Shown: positions 49,020-60,500 of the stretch, one piece after another | Position numbering within the stretch: the first letter of the stretch is position 1 | How the letters are laid out: each line of letters starts with the position of its first letter | Assembly: GCA_027924585.1 (NCBI GenBank) | Contig: BSBM01000825.1 | Coordinates: forward strand, 3,328,001-3,392,000 | From: Larix kaempferi | Lineage: Eukaryota > Streptophyta > Pinopsida > Pinales > Pinaceae | Direction of reading: 5' to 3' | DNA: 64,000 nucleotides | Made by a program: the position numbers and the translations under genes | The notes under the pieces: generated by a model | Told to the model about the DNA's origin: nothing | Database searches by the model: none | Seen by the model: the letters and a program-made list of their open reading frames with translations, nothing else

Positions 49020-50890
49020 ATCTCGGAAGAAAACAGAGATGACGGAGCAGTAGATCCTATCAAGTTGTTGCTCGAGGAATCCCTTGTGCGACAAAGGAAC
49101 GAGATGATGGATAATTTCTCCCATATGCTTTGACGCATGCGGACAACAACATATACACCTTCGACAAGCAGCCGTTTCGGAGATGCAACTCCCTTCAAGG
49201 TACAAGTTAACTTTGATATCCCCTGATTTGAAGGCCAGATTGATGCCGATGCCATAGATAAATTGTTGAATCTACTAGAAGGGTATTTCTCTGTCCATAA
49301 TTTTTCTGATAGGGTAAAGATCTTCTTTGCGCTCCTCAAGGCCATCCCCCGTGTCAAAAATTGGTGGGAAACTTATTGTGAGCAAAACTCATCAGACGAG
49401 TCTGGATTGTTTAATTATTCCAATCCCACTTGGGCTTTTTTTATAGATGTCATCAAGGAACAATATTACCCTGTTGGAAACTATGATGACCAGTACACAA
49501 AATGGGCCATTTTGCACCAAGAGAGGGACCAAACGGTGTCGAAGCACACCAACAAATTTCATACCTTGCGCACAAAGCCAGTTATCAAGGACTCCGAGCG
49601 GAACCTAATACTGAAATATCGTAGCCGCCTACACCGATACATGCGAACAGAGATAGATTTCCTAGAAATGTCTTCATCGCCTATTGATATGATGTCAAAC
49701 TTGAGCAGAAATTTCACCAAAAGAACAAGCTCGACTTCGGGTTTGCGCACAAGGAGGGCAAGGGAAACTCTAGCTCGCAGAACATAAGGCAGGGAAAGGA
49801 GAACATGTCCCAACCACAAGTGAAGAAGGGTAACGTAAAGACAAAGGACACCGAGAAGTAGCGCGAGTTCCACAAAATACCCTGGCACAACACTGATGAA
49901 TGTCACTCAAATCAGTCATTGGTGGCTGAGATCAAAGCTTCAGAATCAGATCCCAGTTCTGATTATGACTCAGAACCTAATTTCACAGTCGTGCGAAAAG
50001 GGAAGTAGATCATTGATGCAGAACCCAGTGCCATTGTTTCCACCACATAGATTCAACCAGAGGAACCTAAAGAATCGGAGGCAGAGCAGCGCTTTTTCCC
50101 CTCACAGATGTGGGTGAAGGGAATTCCCCTACACTTTGTTGTGGACAGCTGCAACCAGAAGAACCTGATATCAGCAGAATTCATCAAGAGATTGGAGCTA
50201 CTAATAACACCACACCCACAACCATACACCATTGGATGGCTAAGCCAAGGACGAGGGATCCGCGTCAGTCACTAATGTCGCCTACCATAGGGCATCAAGC
50301 CCTTCAAAGATGAGCTATTATGTGATGTGGCCCCACTTGAAGTATGTGATGTTATTTTAGGACATCCATATATGTGGAAGCGCCATGTTGTATATGAATC
50401 ATGACCTCCCAGTGACATTGTCACTTTGGGAGGAAAACTCTATCGGATACGAGAGATAGTTGCACCTACCCAACCAAGCAGGGAAGGAAGATAATCTCCC
50501 ACACTGGGAAATTTTACCTATTTGCAATTGCCACTGAAGGAGAACATCATATTGCAAAGACATCCACAACCTCTGCACATTATTCTTCTACTCAGCAGAA
50601 ACAAGAACAACACCAAGTCAGTGCAGCGTTGCCTATTCAGGTACCTCCACAGTGCAAGGCCACTCATTCCAGGTACTCCTCCAAAAGGAAACCATCCACA
50701 TGAGTGAAGACCAAGGATACCACAACAACCAAAATTGTTCAACAACAATTACAACACTCTGAAGATGTCAAAGTAAGGCACCCTTTCCACTTCAACAAAT
50801 GTCGCACCAGGAGCTCAACTCGACACATAGCTCGACATATGATAGGGAATTTCATGCAATGGATACCATTGCTTCCTAAGGGGGGAGTAT
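49020..50890 (+). pseudogene. Array unit 10 gag-protease
   Basis: The start has become ATC. The segment around the CTTTGACGCATGCGGAC stop (near 49,130) is nearly identical to unit 4. The capsid is open at 49263-49787 (174 codons), passing the YMRTEID site where most units have a stop. It lacks the AAGAAG pair, like unit 7. The zinc knuckle is damaged (a stop replaces its first Trp/Cys segment) and the protease reads VVDSCNQKN. Confidence 0.86.
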
Positions 50891-51506
50891 TGATCTAGAT
50901 GGATATCGGTGTCCACCCACCTATTCCACTGGCTCAAAACAGTTTCCCATTTTGTCAATTTTCTAGTAATTGTTCTATGGTTTTTTGGGTCCTAAACTTC
51001 TGGGGCCATTTTGAGGCCCTAAACAAACTTCTTTGGTGATTTGGGGGGCCAAGGTGTTTCCAATGGCAAGCACTTGGCCCCATTCAAAATTTGTAAACCT
51101 CAGATAGACCTTTTCAATGGGCTACCGAGCGCCCCAAACGAAGATAGTATGCAAAAGTTATGACCCCGGGAAGTTGACTGCTCAACTAACCACCTTGGGG
51201 CCGCAAACTTTATGACAGTTCATCTTCTAGGGTTAGGTTTTTGGATGTTTGGGATTCTTTCCCTCATTCTTATGATAAATACGCCATTTTTGCCTCTTTG
51301 TATTCATCTTGGCACGAATGAGCATAGCGGCCACATCTCTTCTTAGAGATAACTACCACCATTCTTGCTATTGTATTTTATAGTCTTTTCTATTTCCGCT
51401 ATTTAATAGAATATGTGTTTACTGTATCACAGTGTCATTTGCAATATATCTCTATATTTTATTATGTAAATGCTCTTTTATTTCGTACCCACATAAATCC
51501 GGATAA
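50891..51506 (+). repeat. Array LTR 11
   Basis: 616 bp, starts TGATCT and ends GGATAA. It closely resembles LTR 8 in the variable window. Primer site TGGTATCAGAGCAG. Confidence 0.92.
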
Positions 51507-51637
51507 GTGGTATCAGAGCAGTCTTCTCTTTGATTGTTTCTCGGTGCATGTCCCCGAAGAGGTCAGGATACAGAGAGTTGGGTCTCGAACTAGTTTCACT
51601 TAGGGAAGACCACTCTCACCGCCCCAAATGGCCTCCC

Positions 51638-53489
51638 ATGGAGGAAGAAAAGAGAGATGATGGAGAAACATATCCTAGCAAGTTGTTTCTCAAGGAAGCC
51701 CTCGCGCGACAAAGGAACGAGATGATGGATAATTTTTCCTAGATCCTTCGACGCATGTTGACGACAACATATACACCTTCGACAAGCAGTCGTTTTGGAG
51801 ATGCAACTCCCTTCAAGGTACAAGTTAACTTTGATATCCCTTTATTTGAGGGCTAGATCAATGTCGATGCCATAGATAAATGGTTGAATCTACTAGAACG
51901 GTATTTCTCTATCCACAATTTTTTCGACAAGGAAAATATCGTCTTTGCGCTCCTCAAGGTCGCCCCCCATGTCAAAAATTGGTGGGAAACTTATTGTGAG
52001 CAAAACTCATTAGACGAGTCGGGATTGTTTGAATATTCCAATCCCACTTGGGCCTCTTTTATAGATACCGTCAAGGAACAATATTACCCTGTTGGAAACT
52101 ATGATGACCCGTACACAAAATGGGCCATTCTGCACCAAGAGAGGGATCAAACAGTGTCAGAGTACACCAAAAAATTTCATACCTTGCACATAAAGCTAGG
52201 TATCAAGGACTCCGAGCGGCACCTAATACTGAAATATCGCAGTGGCCTACACCGGTACATATGAACATAGATGGATTTCTTGGAAATGTCTTCACCACCT
52301 ATCGATATGCTGTCAAAATTGAGCAGAAATTTCACCAAAAGAACAAGCGTGACTTCGGGCCTGTGCATAAGTAGGGCAAGGGAAACTATGGCTTGCCGAA
52401 CAAAGGGCAAGGAAAGGAGAACCAGTCCCAACCACAAGCGAAGAAGGGTAACGAAAAGACAAGGAAGGACATTGGGAAGTGGTGCGAGTTCCACAAAAGC
52501 CCCTGGAACAACACTGATGAATGTCACTCAAAATAGTCACTGGGGGCTGAGATCAAAGCTTCAGAATAAGATCTCAGTTATGATTCTGTCTTAGAACCTA
52601 ATTTCACAGCCGTGTGAAAAGGGAAGCAGATCATTGATGCAGAACCCAGTTTCTTTATTTCCACCACACAGATTCAACCAGAGGAACCTGAAGAATTGGA
52701 GGCAGAGGAGCGCATTTTCCACTCACAGATGGGGGTGAAGGGAATTCCCCTACACTTTGTTGTGGACAGCGGCATCCATAAGAACCTGTTCTCAGCAGAA
52801 TTCATCAAGAGATTGGAGCTACCAATAACATTACACCCACAACCATACACCATTGGATGGCTAAGCCAAGGATGAGGGATCCACGTCAGTCACCAATGTC
52901 ACTTACCATACAGCATCAAGCCCTTCAAAGATGAGGTATTGTGTGATGTGGCCCCACTTGAAGTATGTGATGTTCTTTTAGGACAGCCATATATGTGGAA
53001 GCGCCATGCTATATATGAATCGTGTGCTCGCAGTATCATTGTCACTTTGGGAGGATAACTCCATCGGATACCAGAGATAGTTGCACCTACCCCAACCAAG
53101 CAGGGCAGGAAGATAATCTCCCACACTGGGAAATTTTCCATATTCGCAATTGCCACTGAAGGAGAACATCTCTGCACATTATCCTTCTACTCGGCATAAA
53201 CAAGAAGAACACCAAGTCATTGCAACATTGCCTATTCGAGTACCTCCACAGTGCAAGGCCATGCATTCCAGGTGTTCCTCCAAAAAGAAACCATCCACAC
53301 TGGTGCAGACCAAGGATACCACAACAACCAAAACTGTTCAACAACAATTGCAACCCTCTGAAGATGTCAAAGTAAGGCAACCTTTCCATGTCAGCAAATG
53401 TCGCACCAAGAGCTCAAATCGACACACAACTCGACATATGAGAAGGGATTTGACGCAATGGATACCATTGCTTCCTAAGGGGAGAGGAT
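51638..53489 (+). pseudogene. Array unit 11 gag-protease
   Basis: ATG 51638 (MEEEKRDD) is kept; a TAG falls near 51,740. The capsid is open at 51884-52264 after the shared GGCTAG stop. The 5' half resembles unit 8 and the 3' part resembles unit 9, so this unit may be a recombinant. The protease keeps VVDSGI. About 23 bp are missing near 53,170, and the tail (53150-53638) is open into LTR 12. Confidence 0.86.
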
Positions 53490-54107
53490 TGATCCAGATG
53501 GATATCGGTGGCCACCCACCTATTCCATTGGCTCAAAACAGTTTCCCGATTTGCCAATTTTCTAGTAATGTTTCTACGGTTTTTCGGGTCCTAAACTTCC
53601 AGGGCCGTTTTAAGGCCCTAAACGACCTTTTTTGGTGATTTGGGGGGCCAAGTGGTTTCCATCGACATGCACTTGACCCCAATCGAAAGTTGTAAATATC
53701 GGAAAGAAATTTTCAACGGGCTACTGAGCGCCCCAAACGGAGATCGTATGCAAACGTTATGACCCCGGGAAGTTGACTGCTCAACTAACCATCTTGGGGC
53801 TGCAAAATTTATGACAGTTCATCTTCTAGGGTTAGTTTTTTGGATGTTTGAGATTCTTTCCCTCATGATTATGATAAATAGGCCCTTTTGGCCTCTATTT
53901 GTATTCATTTTGGCACAAATGAGCATAGCGGCCACATCTCTTCTCAGAGATAGCTACCACCATTCTAGCTATTGTATTTTACAGTCTATTCTATTTCCGT
54001 TATTTAATAGAATATGTGTTTACTATATCACTGTGTCATTTGCAATATATCTATGTATTTTATTCTGTAATTGCTCTTGTATTTAGTTCCCACATAAATA
54101 TGGATCA
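53490..54107 (+). repeat. Array LTR 12 (outer right)
   Basis: 618 bp, starts TGATCC and ends GGATCA, followed immediately by the TGCCA target duplication and unique sequence. No primer site follows, which marks the true right end of the array. Confidence 0.93.
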
Positions 54108-54112
54108 TGCCA
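54108..54112. repeat. Right target-site duplication TGCCA of the array
   Basis: It matches the five bases before LTR 1 exactly. Confidence 0.85.
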
Positions 54113-55117
54113 CCCCTATCTAGTTATATAAGTAGGGTTGCATGGCCTATAGATAATAGGGGAATTCAACCTCCAGATTGGAGTATGGAATGCGACCTTT
54201 CCACTTGGAATCATGAACTAAGGCATTGCCACTAATTCAGATCAAAGAATATATAACCAAGAAAAATCCCAGGGTTTGTTGTTAAACTTAGGTTTCTGTT
54301 TTCCCCCGACATGCAAAATTATTACATGATTTTAAAGGTCAGAAAATTTAAATGAACCAAAACAATAAAATTAATACATATTATAAAGTTTCTCTTTAAA
54401 TATGAGCTTCAGTGAAACTATAAGAATGAGGATCATTTATTCTTCACGTCCACTTGAATACATTGTTTCTATATAAAATGCAATGAACCTCATATAGAAA
54501 TTCCTTTAGATTTGATATGGAAATTCCTTTCCAACTACAACTTATTGTTTTTTGTCATATGTGCACATATGCTAAAACATTTCTATGAAGAAGTTACCTG
54601 AATTAAGGTTGCTAGCATTGTTCTATATAATATATACATCAAATTTCTCTCTCTGTTCACACAATTTACAACTCTACATGATTGGAATCCATCACTAACA
54701 TTTCATACACATGTCATTTAATGTAATGACCTGAATCATTCTTGGTATAACTGATTATGTCGCTCTGCTCGTACAAGAGCACATTAAATTGATCAATATG
54801 CATTTGAAAAACATAAGTTTTTTTATGAATTCGTGTCTATTGCAAAGGTTCCAGTATGATAGACTCAAAGTCTAATCAAAGAACATAAAAATATTGTCTG
54901 GTTATTAGCTAATTAAGGAGTTAGTAACATGTTACACGTATTAGGAGTTAGTTTCATTTTTTATTTGATATAAAAACCACTTATATCACTAATCAATTAT
55001 GGATTAGACTTTTTATTCATTACAAATTAGCATTGTGTTTGCAAAGGTTTTTCTTGGCCATTTTTTGAGGCTTGACTTTTGATTAGGGGCTCAATGAGTT
55101 AGTGCAGATTTATACAT
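54113..55117. other. Stretch without recognisable gene
   Basis: Unique AT-rich sequence right of the array. Before the insertion it was continuous with the sequence left of 25,047. No open coding continuation of the left-flank minus-strand remnant could be confirmed. Confidence 0.5.
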
Positions 55118-56083
55118 GAGAGACAATTACGATATGCCTTTGCAGTCTATTTTAGTATGGAATATTTCTCTTTGATGTTGAAAGGTTGGAAAATCCCGTG
55201 GCCACTCAATGCAAGCGCTCCCCTTGCAATCAATCCCTAAAAGGTGTGTGTGTTAAAAATTTGATGAGGGCGCAGTCAAAGGTAACTAGCCAATGTTGTA
55301 ATGGGGATAGTTATGGAGTACAAGAGAAGTGAGTTTACTCATATGCTTTAGGAATCAGTTAGGAATTGTTGATAGTAGTCTCTTACCTAAAACAACAAAC
55401 TAGCACATGATAGAGTTCAATACACATTTGAAAAAAATAAACTAGTACATGATAAACTTTAATTACAACCTGGCAATAAGAATTTAAGACATCAAAGTAA
55501 TTCAAGTTTTTCAAAATAATGGAAAAATGGTTTAGGAATTGCTAAGAGTTTTCTCGGAGCTTCGGGAGGCTTAGATTTGTTTTGGGATTCAAATAAATTT
55601 ACTCTTAGACAACAAAAAGAATATAGGAACTCGCTTATTGAAGAACTTGAATTCATCGGAAATCGGGAAGATTTAAAAATTTGTAATGTTTATGGACTCG
55701 TGAGCTACAATCTCAATCCTGAGAGACAATTACGATATGATTTTGTAGTCTATTTTAGTATGGAATAATTCTCTTTGCAGTTGAAAGGTGGGAAAAGAGT
55801 GGGCAGTTAATGCAGGCCCTCCCCTTGGAATCAATCCTTAAAAGGTCTGTGTATTTAAAATTTGACAAGGAATTCAAAGGTGACTAGTCAATGTTGTAAT
55901 GGGTATAGTTAGGGAGTACAAGAGAAGTGATTTTACTCTTTTTCTTTAGGAATTGGTTAGGCATTATTGATAGTAGTCTCTTCCATAAAACAAAAAACTA
56001 GCACATGATAAATTTCAATACACATTCGACAAAAATAAACTAGTACATGATAAACTTTAATTAGAACCCGACAATAAGAATTT
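55118..56083. repeat. 366-bp direct repeat, two copies 603 bp apart
   Basis: Copy 1 (about 55,118-55,486) and copy 2 (55,721-56,083) both begin GAGAGACAATTACGATATG and end near a CAATAAGAATTT motif. They differ by point changes and small indels. The spacer holds a 63-codon open stretch (55577-55768) without recognised similarity. Confidence 0.85.
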
Positions 56084-56439
56084 TGAAAATAGTAAAATTT
56101 GAAGCATTTATATTTAAGTTCTAACAATTTTTCTCATTTTATATTCAACTTTAGGTTTTATATTCAAGTTGTAACAATTTTCCTCATTTTATGACATGAT
56201 TTTCCTTGCTTTTATGTAGTGTAAGGAAGCATGACTCTTACACAGAACCTATCAAGTCAAAACAATCTCTAGTATTTCATGTCAGATTCCCCCAATTTAC
56301 TTCAAGGTCAATTTTTCCCTTGTGTCATTGCTCTTGGTCTTGATTTTTCATTGATCATAATGAGTTAGTAGAAAATATTTTTTCGTTGTTGATTTCTAAG
56401 AGACTCAACATATTTCTAGTTTACATAAATCAAATAGAA

Positions 56440-57592
56440 TTTTACACCATAAGTCAACGCATTCATGTTGGCATTTCCAGGCCAATATTTTCATTTAATG
56501 ATATCAACATGGATAAACATAAATTGGAGAGGTTCTTGCATCCATGTTGTTTCTATGTGGCTTTTGTTTTTGATCCAATATGTTTTGCACCATCGCCTCT
56601 TATTGCTTTCAAAGAAGACTCTGATGGGGATAATATTGCATCATTTGACTCATTAGAGAGTGTAGATCGTAGTAGAATACTTTTAAAGAAGGTTATTTTA
56701 ATAGGGTAAGGTTTCCTCATTGTGTGGGATGACCTTTCCTTGTTTTCATGTCGAAAGTATTTTAATTTCTTTATTTCTATAACCTAATATTTTAGACCGC
56801 TTTGGAGATGTTGTAGGCACTCGTTAGACATTCCTTTTATATGTTTGTGATTTTGATAATCAAATTTGACTATATTTTTATAGACCTCATTTGGATATTA
56901 AAAGGATGTATCTTCAATGAAAATTCAACTACTGGTAAAATAGAATATAGTTTATGTGAAGGAAACCAGATGATTGAGGGACAATATGCCTTTTTTGATA
57001 ATTATACTAGCGACATGGCTTGGATTTGGCTTCTGTCTGAGGTGTTTGGCACTGAAATATAGACATATCTAGTGAATGCCATAGATAATTAGTTTTTTCA
57101 AAATTTGACTTGTATTTTCCTTTTAATTTTCAGTTATTCCCAATGAGTTTCAAAAGTTAAAGCAATAGTGCAGCTTATGTTTCAAAATCCTGAAGATGTC
57201 ATATGGTTCAAGGTAGGGGCATAATATGAAATTCTATTTTCACATCCCTCTTAAATGCAGTTATTGAGTAACGCTTATAAATTAGATATTCATAATCTTG
57301 GAATTTATTATATATGTGTATGATGTCTTATTTCACACACTTTTTAATCTTTCTCCTTGATGATGGGTGATGTAACTTCCGAAATGTCATAATCAAAATT
57401 AAAACAAAGTTTATCTGAAATTTTAATAACAATATAAACAACTCCATAAACCTATAGACTATCTAATTATTTATTTAAAACCATTTTGACTTAAACACCA
57501 ATTGATATTGATTGTGTTGGTTGTGCAGCCTGTGGATTTGTGGACAAAGTATGGTCACTGTGATTGTATTAAGGAACTTGTTGGTACACATG
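56440..57592 (+). pseudogene. TSR1: TSR1 ribosome-biogenesis gene fragment with introns
   Basis: Three exons of the conserved C-terminal part of the 40S maturation factor TSR1 are visible. Exon A, from about 56,440 to 56705, contains RPIFSFNDINMDKHKLERFL and LLKKVILIG, with donor GTAAGG. Exon B, 57134-57212, reads VSKVKAIVQLMF and NPEDVIWFK between a TTTCAG acceptor and a GTAGGG donor. Exon C, 57529-57592, reads PVDLWTKYGHCDCIKELVGT between a TGCAG acceptor and a GTATGT donor. Phases join correctly. TSR1 is a GTPase-like factor of cytoplasmic pre-40S particles. A TGA interrupts exon B, and the next exon (MKCIFNG region) and all N-terminal exons are missing. The retained introns show a DNA-level duplication, not a processed copy. 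Confidence 0.78.
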
Positions 57593-60500
57593 GTATGTTC
57601 TCTTACACATTAATAACAATTGTTGAGATGTTTACATGAATTCATATTTCACTACTTTTTGTTGGATGGGTGTCTACTCAGTTAAAGCATAATTTCCCTC
57701 TATAAAGAAATTACATTTTTACTTTAGTCCTGAAAATTATACACATAGAAAATTTCATATTATTGTGAAGAAGGATATTGATATTGGTGTATCAATGTGA
57801 GGCAAGCATCCTTTTATGGTTGAGTATTCTTGAAAGCAATTATTCAATTATTTAGTATTGTATTATGCATTTATGTTTGCACATTTGGAGCATAACTAGT
57901 AAGTTCATATTTTTAGCAAAGAATACTAGCTTCTTTATTGTAATTATCTTACCTTGTAATTGAAATAGAATTAAACAAATAAAATTACAAATCCATTCAA
58001 AATTTTAAAATAATTAGAAGTCATAGTACTTGCAAGATGGGAAAATCTTGAAACTTAATGCACATTGTAGTATATGTATGACCAATCCAACACTTCTGAC
58101 ACATTTTTTTTCTAGATAGCTACTTTACATGCTTCTCGAATTTGTAGTTTTGTCATTTTTGTCAGTGTTTTGATTCATTGTCAGCTGTCCATTTCTCATT
58201 GATCTAATCATTTTGTTTCCAAGTCCAACAACGATTAGTGATATTTCTCAATTCTTAGTTCTAATTCCATATAATCTGTGTATCTTATCTATTTTCTTCT
58301 CTGATTTTAAAGAAACATGCTATTAAGTTTCAATGTAATAGACATTCCCAAAACAAACACCCAAAAAAATCTATCACGAGAAAATCAATTAGAGAAGAAA
58401 ATATACAAAATTGTAATTTGCAATAAGTCAAATTCCAGTTTGGTTAGGGGACAATTTGGATGAGAAAATGGACAGTGGTTTTACTTTTTGCAATCATGTT
58501 GAATATTTGGTTTATTTTCTTTTAAATTATAGTCAAGCATTGATAACCTCTGTGATAGGTCTATTCTTGTCCAGTAAAATGCTCTCTCATCCAAATTAAG
58601 TCTAGGCCCTATTTGTGGGTTCCTAGGTCACAAAAAATAGTCAAACATTGATCAAACCAATTTTAATCAACATGTGGTATATTCAATCTCTTTGTTATAA
58701 GGGTTGGTGAGCATATGTTATGTTTCATGTTGTGTGGTAATCCCTTCTTAATTAGGAAGGAAGGCTGGCCTTGAGGAGTTTTTTTCAAAGTTGGTTGTTG
58801 CTTTCTTTTCTTATAGTGTATGTTTTGAAGACAAGCTAATATCAAAATAGCAAACCATTTGTCAAAGTAATTTACTCATATAAAAAAATTGCAATAGCTC
58901 ATGGGAATGGAAATGTCGGGGACATTGCCACCACATGGCTCTTGTTAAACATGTTTTCAAAATTTCTCTAAAACGTATATGTTGCTAATTATAGTCTATT
59001 AAAAACTCATAGACTCTACAAGTTTATTGTAGCCTACTTAGTCTCTTGTAGTCTATTGATATAGCTTTGGAGCATGGAAGTTTTTCCCAAAATGGGTTTC
59101 CCTATAAAATTACAATGTAATGATTAAATATTCATGTGTTATTTGTTTGTGCAATTGTTTGTTCATATATTTTTGCACATTCTTCTCTCATTAATTAGAA
59201 TAGGAAGCATATTCCATGTGTCTGCTTTCTTTCAGTATAATCACTCATTCGTTGAAAAAAAGTTTGGAAACATATTTTATTTTAAAAAATAAATATTGAA
59301 ATCTCATGTATTATTATGGGCTCAATATCAACCAAGGAATCTCCCCAAAATAAACACTAATTTATGTTCAACAACTAGTAATAAATTCATTTAAACATAT
59401 TTTATTTTAAAAAATAAATATTGAAATCTCATATATTATTATGGGCTCAATATCCAATGCAACAATTTAAACACAAGATAATGATATTTTCTCCATAAAA
59501 CTAGGTTCAATCATCCTTCTATTAATTCTCCAAAAATTTATACAAATTACATTACTAGCCTCAAAGGGATTTCTTCTTTAGATTTTACAAGTGTCTCAAA
59601 GTCCTTACACATTCTTTGAGTGTCAAAATACCAACGTATTGGTCTTAGTCTTAGCCAAACATTTACAATAATTTCCTTACGAAATTATGAAAACAAAAGA
59701 TTTTACTTATATTTGTTGCAAATCTCCCCTTCCATGCTATCATTCTCCTTATTTTATTTTGCTCTCAACATTCTTCTTTTTTTTCTCTTCCCAATTCTAA
59801 CCTTCCGCCCTTCTTTTGTTTCTTCTCCTCTTCATTTTTTCCATGTGCCTCCTCTTCGACCTTTACTCTAGTTTATGTTCCTCGAGAGGCTTCCTTTCCT
59901 CCCCTTCCTCTTCTTTCATGCATGGCTCTACTCCACCCTTCATAATTCTTCAACCCCAAAACAATTAATGGTTCCTTAATTAAATTTGGTTTCTCTATTT
60001 TAATATTTTAATGGAACATTAATAATATTTAAGCGGGTCCATTAGGAAAGGATTCCACACACCCATATCTCACCAACCTAAGTACCTCTCCCAATTTTCA
60101 TTTAATAAACGCCCTGGTCAAATAATTATGGACATGGGGAAATGGTGAATAATCAAGAGTGGTCAAATACATTCACAAAACCCTAAGATGCCATGGGCTA
60201 CTCGATGAGGGAAAAATAATCCAATAGTTTGGCGAAAATTGTGGGGTGAAAGAGGCGGATGTCACCTACGGCCAACCCTCCACAAATTATGTGAACTGCT
60301 CAATTGTGGGCCAAAATGGATAACATAAATGGATTTTAGAGGATTTTTGGTGGGTTACTTTTTTGTACACCCATCCCTCCATAATGAATCTTGGCTATTG
60401 AATGGTAAATCCAAATTCAACAATGCAGAAGACGGTGCATTCTTGTGAGCACTAGCGAATGCTCCTACATCACATATGAAGTATCTTTCCCATCATTTAG

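Larger units (their letters stand above)
25052..54107 (+). mobile_element. 29-kb tandem array of a non-autonomous gag-pro LTR retrotransposon
   Basis: Twelve LTRs (mostly 614-618 bp) alternate with eleven internal regions (mostly 1,983-2,013 bp), all on the plus strand, with a period near 2.62 kb. Each LTR runs from TGATCC to GGATCA (variants noted per copy). One base later comes a primer site like TGGTATCAGAGCGG, then a single gag-protease frame, then a purine tract (AAGGGGGGAGGA) directly before the next LTR. There is no RT, RNase H or integrase in any unit, so replication would need another element's enzymes; it resembles the TR-GAG class but with a protease. One TGCCA target duplication flanks the entire array, and no such duplication is seen at inner LTRs. 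Units differ at many sites, so this is not one repeated assembly segment. Confidence 0.93.

Noticed and set aside
25052-54107. The array as a CRISPR-like or centromeric satellite array
   Set aside because: The 2.6-kb units contain LTRs, primer sites, gag-protease and purine tracts, so it is a retrotransposon array. No short spacer-repeat pattern exists.
56841-57062. 73-codon ORF between TSR1 exons A and B
   Set aside because: It falls in the intron defined by good splice sites and shows no TSR1 or other similarity.
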